Below, piece by piece: positions 57,906 to 64,000 of a stretch of DNA of 64,000 nucleotides. The notes below the pieces were generated by a model. It was not told the origin of the DNA. It did no database searches and saw only the letters and a program-made list of their open reading frames with translations. Position 1 is the first letter of the stretch; the number at the start of each line of letters is the position of its first letter. A program made the position numbers and the translations under genes. The stretch is from Cocos nucifera (taxonomy: Eukaryota; Streptophyta; Magnoliopsida; Arecales; Arecaceae), in assembly GCA_006176705.1 (NCBI GenBank), contig QRFJ01004853.1, positions 1-64,000 of the forward strand, written 5' to 3'.

Positions 57906-60388
57906 TGATGGGATTGGTGTAGGGGCAGAAGCATGGATTTCAAAGCAAAAACATGAAATCATATAAACCAAACCCAAACCTTAGGACCACCTCATTAGCA
58001 ATTAAATCATATAACATGCATTTGTAATATAAAAGAAAGTATTAGAACATATCTCTTATCACTAAACCCTAAATTGACCCTGATCGTTGGTAGCAGTCTG
58101 TTAGGATTTCCACCAGGTGCCCACATGTTCACCCACAACGTTGATCCACACAGAGACTTGATCAAGATACTGGCACTTCTGATTTATATAATTAGAGTTC
58201 TAATAATAAAAACTTTAATTAAAAAGGGCAAGACCTTCTTTAGCCTTTATGTCACCTTCCTTGCCTCTCCTTATCTATCTTTCTTTTTCTTTTATCTTCT
58301 TAATTTTCCTTCCTAATCTCTTAGTCTTAAGATGACTTCTTATTCTTATAATGACAAGATCTAGACAAGAGAAAGGAAGAAAGAAAATTGGACAAAAAGA
58401 AACTCTTATAAGAAAGAAAGATAATTTTCACATGCATGGACTCTTGGTGTGCACCCCTATTTATAATGTACGTACGGGTGCCAACAAAAAATCCCACACC
58501 CTTTCCTCATCAAATTCTCATATTCCATCAGCCAATATCATGCCTCATCAGTAAAAGTAAGATATATACTTAGTCCAAGAGGTGCCTTAAAGCAGAAGGA
58601 CTCTTGGATTAATTCTATGTAAGTTTTTTTTTTATGAAGAGTCGCAATATTTCATCTTTGGTGCCACCCTTTTCATCCATTAGATCATGAAACAAGGCCA
58701 TCCAATGGCTCTAAAAAGGGATGCCCATTCAGCAAGAAGGCATAGATATAAACTTTGAATAGTCAAAGTTTCAAGAGACTTTGACTTGGTCCAAGAGACG
58801 TCAAGGAGGAGTAGGCGGCATGGAGTCTTGGGCGGTAAGGGGTCTTGGGTGACAAAACATCCTAGGTGAAAAGAAAAAAAGAGTATTTCATGTGCAGGAG
58901 GACTCTTCTATGCTCCATATCTGATGCCCATGCCAATATAAAAATTTATGTGACATAATAAAATGGAAAAAGTTAAAGAAGGTAGGCGCCAACAAATTCC
59001 ATGTGCCAAAGAGTTCTTTGCGCATGAAAGACTTCCCATGTGCAAGAGAGAGACTCTCTAGCATGTGGGATGTAGATATGTGGTGCCCAATCTAAAGCCC
59101 AATCAATCCAGGTTAATCCAACTCAAGACCAAATTCTATTTGGCTCAAATCTGATCTAAATTAGCCCAAATCGAAAGCTGATTCGAATCCAATTCGAAAC
59201 CAGGTGCTAGGATTTGCTACATGTGCTAGCATATTCATCTTGCAAACACGGTCTAATCCAATTAGACCCTTAATTAACTCTCTTTGTGTGTGACCCATTG
59301 GGTTCACATCTAACCAGTAGTTAATCTAGGTGTGATTTGACCTAATCTAGTTAGAACTCAACCAAACCGATTTAGGTCAAAACTAGCCAACCCAATTTGA
59401 CTTAATTTAGAATACATTCTAATTTAATGATCAAATTAAAATTTTAATTTGATCGAACTCACAACACATGATTGACATCTAACAACATATCATGACTTTT
59501 CGAAAGATATAAAATTTTGATGAAAATACTAAAAATATCCTTCAGTGAAAATTACCATGCAACTAGATCCTTCGATCTCCCTGCATCCTGAATATGACTC
59601 TGGGTATGAAAATATATCAACCCTAATATCATATTTATTTCTCTTTCAATCTTATGATGATGATTCATTTAATGAAATATTAGAAACCATTTCTAATTTT
59701 TTCATCATGCTTTGATCAAAGTCTTCCTGAATCATCATTTGTTTGAAGCAAGTAGGATGCTATTTCCTCTTACTAGGAGAGATTGATTCCATGTTAACCT
59801 ACTCACAACTTTCATATATATAATCTACCATATCCAGATCATCCCGTACATAACTGAGTCATGAATGAGTATGAACCAAAATATAGATTTATATATATAA
59901 GATTCTAAGGTAGTTTCAGGTCAAAGGATTACATGCACAAATTCCACTATGAGAACCATCTATTGACATGTAGATAAGACTTCATTAGATATTCTCAATT
60001 TGGATCAATTCAGTGAACTCATTCTCTAATGAGCACCCACATTCTTGTATTAGTATCATACACAAGTTATTGTGAGATCAATCACCCTCTCAATCGAGCA
60101 TACAAAGAATGTGCTAGTTTTACCGAAAAACATTGATCCCTAACTCAATGTCCCATCGACTAGGAATATTTAAATTAGGATTTTAAGATTTTAGATCTCA
60201 TTAGTATGATCTCATCATAATCCTAAAACCATAGCCCTAATTTATAGGGTTCATCATAATCTTAAATAAATAATAAGACACTGGATATGATGAAATAAAT
60301 GCCTTTATTTATTAAAAATATCATTACATGAGTCTGGAAGATAAAGAACATCCCAAAAATAAATTGGCTTGAGGGCATATTCCTTTCA
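57906..60388 (-). repeat. 5' LTR of element F (right copy)
   Basis: 2.48 kb, aligning with 50421-52888 over the full length, with short length differences including about 18 extra bases near 58830. Confidence 0.9.
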
Positions 60389-60523
60389 TAGATCCTGAGT
60401 AGGGTTTACATTGATTAGATCAATGCATGCGGTAGATTAATATTTGATTAATTTTAGTTTTTGTTGCTTTAATTTTAAAAATATTTTGAAAATAATGCTA
60501 AAAATCCAAGTCGATTTTTTTTA
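60389..60523 (+). repeat. Element D 3' LTR, part 3 (end)
   Basis: TAGATCCTGAGTAGGGTTTAC continues the LTR as at 31850 and ends TTTTTTTTA at 60523, where the 5' LTR has TTTCCTACA. The right TSD GGGTC follows. Confidence 0.85.
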
Positions 60524-60528
60524 GGGTC

Positions 60529-62248
60529 ACCAGTGACCACATAGTCATATGCAGTAGCAACAACTCATAAAAATAAAGTCATGGTCAAGGACATGCTTAG
60601 CTCATGGCACCTGCAAAATGGCTGGAGGATAGACAGCTCATTCACATTCAGAGCCACTCATAAGTACTACAACTTCAATTAATATGTTTCTAATTTAGAA
60701 ACTCTAGAGTTAATATTTATTATTCAAAATCAATTTTGCAACACGTTTAGAGAGTTTGAGTATCTCGTGTGGTTATCAGCATCATCCAATGCTTGATGTT
60801 GGGGTCGATGAATGAGTTTTCTAGCTAGCCATCTAGAACATGCGATGTAGCCTAGAGGATATTTTTGGTAAGTGAAAACTAATTTAATTTATAAATTTAT
60901 GATATGTTGGTATTTTAATTACATATAAATATATGGTTGCTTCTATCTTGCAGGATTTCTACCGATTCGAGACATCCTAGGATGAGGGGCAGGCCATCAT
61001 ATGTTCAAGAAGGTGGCCACATGGAGGCTCCGAAATGACCTCTATAGCCTCAGGCAGTCCGCTATCCAGCACTCCAATTTTTAATCACCATGAAGATTCT
61101 TTATGGATCACTGGATGTGGGTGGACATATGGTAGGCCCTTTAGGACCAGTGGAGCAGTGAGGATTACTTTGGTAGGTGGTAGAGAGTCTGGTAGAATTG
61201 GGCCATCCAGTAGGATCCTATCAGACATACAAGTGGCTCGGTAGACACACATATTATGGCTGACAAACTGGTAAGAAATCAATATCAAAGCTCTTTACTA
61301 GAATTATAAAAATTCTTATATGCATATTTTAATTAATTTAATTTTATTATTTAATTATTGTAGGTATGATAGCTGGGTCATCTACTAGACCATCTATAGT
61401 TATGGTGCGCCACACACCAATCTAAGAGGACTGGTGACTATTTAGATTCTACATTGCGAAGGATCGTGATAAGAACATCAAACCTTAATTACTGATTAAA
61501 TTATTATAGGATCTAACTTTTGTATTATAACTAATATATTTCTTAACTATGCAGACGTGTTATGCAATGTACGTTGCTGAGAGGTAAGGTGATGACCCAT
61601 CTTCTTACCCCTGCTTAACCTTAAGGGGTGGCTCAGTGCCATTGGGGGATGAGTAGGAGTTGGGTTATAGAATTTGGTCATAGCTTCAACCCTCCACCTT
61701 CTCAATATCCTTCGGCATCCTGATAGGCCTCGACATCCTAGACCTAGAGCGATGCACACGTGGAGGAGGTCGTGCAGAGGCTTCTAAGCCAGCGACCTCA
61801 GAGTCTCCTGGATGCCATCCATGATATAGGCGTAGAGCTTCTCCAAGATCCTAGCTACGTGACCAGCTAGACTCATCATCCCATCCATCACATTAGGTAT
61901 ATATTATTAAATTATTTTAAGTTTTTATTTTTAGAAGCTTTGTATATTTAGGTTTGAGTCTGGAAAGGAGATTTAGGGGCTAAAAATTTAAGCTAACTAT
62001 TTAATCGATGGGCCAGAGTTATCTATAGCTCCATATCATCAATTGAAATGTGTAAAAATAATTTATTCAAGAATTAAAAGAGTATATCGAAAGATATACC
62101 TCCGTATCAAAAGATATGCTTCCATATCAAAACTTACTAATATTATTTAATTTTTTTTTGATAAGATGCTGGGGCATCCAGCTCTCATCGACCAGCTACT
62201 AGAGAGGAGCAAGAGGAGGAGGCTGATAATGATGATGATCAAACTTGA
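60529..62248 (+). pseudogene. Ptta/En/Spm-type (TNPA-like) gene remnant of the CACTA element
   Basis: 3' end of the second CACTA gene, whose product in En/Spm binds the subterminal repeats. The exon at 60954-61270 contains KVATWRLRNDLYSLRQSAIQ, then FMDHWMW, then HTSGSVDTHIMADKL, resembling the HT.GS.S motif of plant transposase Ptta/En/Spm (PF03004). Likely introns are 60870-60953 (TTG|GTAAGTG to CTTGCAG), 61271-61363 (CTG|GTAAGAA to TTGTAG) and one ending at 61552 (ATGCAG). Later exons contain YAMYVAER and DDPSSYP. The last exon ends in an acidic tail, REEQEEEADNDDDQT, stop at 62248. Several internal stops show it is dead. Family assignment is from motif memory, not a search. Confidence 0.58.
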
Positions 62249-62877
62249 TTTTTCTTTTGATGTATTGTATATTTTTTGATATTGCTTATAAAAAATTATA
62301 TAATTTTTATTTTTAATATAATATAATTAGTTTTTAATTTTTGATTGTTATATCATCTTTGGATTTTAATTATAATAGGTATTGAAAACTATAATTCATT
62401 ATAATTAACCAAAATAGATTTTAAAAAATATTATTATTAATTTTTTAAAAGAAATTGAATTAGGTATTACCATCGATATTAGTGATGGCATCTGCCATCC
62501 CTAATATTTTTTAAATTATTTTTTTTATTTAATTTAAAAATTAAATAAAATTAGAGACAACATTAGTGATGGAATAATTTATCGCTAATAATAATTAGCG
62601 ATGGTATTAGCAATGAATATGCTATCGCTAATATTTTTTAAAATTCTTTTAATTTTTTAAAAAAATAATTAAAGAGAATTTATTTCATCTCTAAAGTCAT
62701 TGCTAATTCTATTATTAGCGATGATATTTTTTGCCATCGCTAATGTCCTAATTAGCAACAAGAATTTTTCAGATTGGCTTTTATGATGGTATTAGCGATG
62801 CCATGAGTATTAGCGATGGCAGATGGACTATTAGCGATGGCATTTTGCCATCGCTAATTGTTTGAATTCTTGTAGTG
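62249..62877 (+). repeat. CACTA right subterminal repeats and terminus
   Basis: AT-rich, then at 62460-62870 at least eight copies of ATTAGCGATGGCA-type motifs in both orientations, ending CTTGTAGTG at 62877. These are much better conserved than at the left end. Confidence 0.82.
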
Positions 62878-62880
62878 TGA

Positions 62881-63858
62881 TCTCCTAAGAGAATAAGCAT
62901 GGGGAGGCACCAATTGTGCGCACCCCTATCTTTGACCAAGTCTTCATTCACAAGGGGAGAGGGGCACACGCCCCCTAGAATTTCTCGAGGGGCATGCACC
63001 CTCAGATATCTAAATTTTGGGGAGAGAGGGTGCATGCCCATTCTTGGCATGGACCCCTTAGAGATGTGGATAAGGGAGAGTTTGTTTTATTCTAGTTTGA
63101 ATGAGTTAAAGGTTTGTTTTATTCAAACTTCAAACTAGAGGTAGATTATTTTGGGCACCAACCATCTTATCTAATAAGGTAGCGCACATCCAGATGGGTG
63201 TTTTGTTTGACAAAATACATGGAGAATTTAGATGGGGCACCACATTTTAGTTGGAGAGTCCTTTAGCTTTAGGTATTTGATCAGATCAAGTACTTAAAGC
63301 TCTAGAACTCTAGTATTCCTATTTCTATAAATAGGGGTTTATGCTAAAGGGTTTAGCATTGCAATATCCAAGCACAAAGCCATGCTTCTCTACCTCCATG
63401 CCTCCTCCCTCCTCTCCAGATCCTCTCTTTCTCCATCTCTCCCATGCCCAAGAGTTGGGCTTATTCAAGCTTTTGAAGATCGAAGTGTTGTCCGTCCAAT
63501 CATGTATTAATCGATTTGTTGCCAATGATCCAATCAAAGGCAGATCTAGGAGATCTAGATCTAATTTTGCCAAAATCAAATCAAGGCAAAGAAAACATCC
63601 AGATTTGAACCTAAGTGGATACTGATAGAGGTCGGGCACATATGCGGCTTGAAGGTGAACTTCGATCAGATTCAAATTATCAAATCATGGAGATCATCTA
63701 CTCATGAAAAGTGATATGATCACCAACTCTTTTCATGCTTGTTTACTTATAGATTATGTAATTAGATCCATGAATCCAAGGCTAGATCAGATCTAAACTT
63801 TTTTTTAATTCTGCTGCATTTGATCCAATCCAATCTAGTTGGCACAAAAATTTCTTCA
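62881..63858 (+). repeat. Element C 3' LTR, part 2
   Basis: Continues C's LTR after the CACTA insertion. It has a TATA box TATAAATA (63326-63333), then CCATGCCTCCTCCCTCCTCTCC and GTGGATACTGATAGAGGTCGGGC, in the same order as in A's LTR (TATA, CCATGCC.., GTGGATACCGGTAGAGGCC). It ends at TTTCTTCA (63858), the counterpart of TTCCTTCA. ORFs at 62781-63138 and 63325-63675 are LTR sequence. Confidence 0.75.
63326..63333 (+). promoter_or_regulatory. TATA box in the C 3' LTR
   Basis: TATAAATA, at the same relative place as 3348-3355 and 11540-11547. Confidence 0.55.
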
Positions 63859-64000
63859 CTCTTACTGAAGGACAATCAACAAATAGATCCCTTTTATTTA
63901 ATGGTATAAATTACATACGTTAGAAAGAATGTATGTGCATTTTTATCCAAGTACTTGATTATAATCTTTGGAGCACCAATCAATGGCCCACACATACCCA
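63859..64000. other. Sequence right of element C
   Basis: If C ends at 63858, this is what C inserted into, and CTCTT (63859-63863) would be its right TSD. I see no gene. A small inverted pair ACATAC/GTATGT lies at about 63913-63936. Confidence 0.4.

Larger units (their letters stand above)
50421..60388 (-). mobile_element. Copia retrotransposon F, minus strand
   Basis: 9.97 kb, with an exact 5 bp TSD TAGAT (50416-50420 and 60389-60393) inside D's 3' LTR. LTRs start TGAAAGGAATATGCC and end CCAATCCCATCA in element orientation. The pol sequence is Angela-like but distinct from A/E and D. Its long RT frame and exact TSD suggest one of the younger insertions here, although the LTRs differ at about 18 of the first 250 aligned bases by hand count, mostly transitions. 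Confidence 0.92.
29062..60523 (+). mobile_element. Copia retrotransposon D, with E and F nested in its 3' LTR
   Basis: Own length is about 10.9 kb: LTRs of about 2.92 kb, PBS, leader, damaged gag and pol. The TSD is AGGTC (29057-29061) and GGGTC (60524-60528). The 3' LTR runs 37024-37593, 48211-50420 and 60389-60523, and the three parts add up to the length of the intact 5' LTR. It belongs to a different family from A, C, E and Z, but shares their leader signals and domain order. Confidence 0.88.
19369..62877 (+). mobile_element. CACTA (En/Spm) transposon carrying nested retroelements
   Basis: The left end reads TACTACAAGAAAATTAG (CACTA with a C-to-T change). The right end, reverse complemented, reads CACTACAAGAATTC. 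Subterminal repeats of the type ATTAGCGATGGCA occur in both orientations inside both ends, a hallmark of CACTA elements. Without H (23162-27199) and D (29062-60523) about 8 kb remain, normal for the family. Part of a Transpos_assoc-type domain (27451-28270) and a Ptta/En/Spm-type gene (60529-62248) remain. I see no TNP2 (Transposase_21) catalytic core, so the copy looks non-autonomous. Confidence 0.85.

Noticed and set aside
1..64000. Envelope gene or integrated plant virus sequence
   Set aside because: All pol genes have the copia order with RT after integrase, and no third ORF, movement protein or coat protein motif was seen.

Overview
This window is nuclear DNA of a flowering plant and is made almost entirely of transposable elements nested inside one another. 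I see no host protein-coding gene, rRNA, tRNA gene or CRISPR array. The evidence is Ty1/copia pol proteins in the order protease, integrase, reverse transcriptase (RT), RNase H; LTRs of 2.3-2.9 kb; primer-binding sites (PBS) matching the 3' end of plant initiator-Met tRNA (TGGTATCAGAGC); and a CACTA (En/Spm) DNA transposon with CACTACAAGAA ends. Long LTRs and Angela-like pol suggest a monocot. A palm is my guess and is not proven.

The nesting can be read from target-site duplications (TSDs) and from LTR sequence that stops and resumes. The oldest layer is copia element C (+ strand). Its gag fragment starts at 12997, its pol runs to about 18100, and its 3' LTR starts at 18110 and finishes at about 63858. 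Three things entered C. (1) Reverse-strand copia Z entered the gag; only Z's leader start (1-223) and 5' LTR (224-1631 and 12112-12996) are in view. Complete copia A (1632-12111, TSD GTGAC) then landed inside that LTR. (2) A solo LTR, G (13260-14949), entered the gag zinc knuckle. (3) A CACTA transposon (19369-62877) entered the 3' LTR.

Without its insertions the CACTA element is only about 8 kb. From left to right it holds subterminal repeats, an AT-rich tandem array of about 175 bp units, a strongly C-rich repeat block, an 84/78 bp minisatellite that stays open in one frame, an inverted duplication of a transposase-associated domain, and a multi-exon Ptta/En/Spm-type gene remnant at the right end. 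The minisatellite is split by solo LTR H (23162-27199), and H is split by a gag-only LTR element (23374-26449). Copia D (29062-60523) entered the CACTA interior. Copias E (37594-48210, minus strand) and F (50421-60388, minus strand) then both entered D's 3' LTR.

All coding remnants are damaged by stops, frameshifts or active-site changes. F has the longest open pol (457 codons covering the integrase end and RT with YVDD). The most interesting signals are non-coding: a candidate leader intron in A and D with its donor also kept in E, a hairpin block shared by the leaders of A, D and E, a hairpin array in D's LTRs, repeated mini-hairpins in F's leader, and the inverted transposase-domain duplication, whose layout resembles a silencing hairpin locus.
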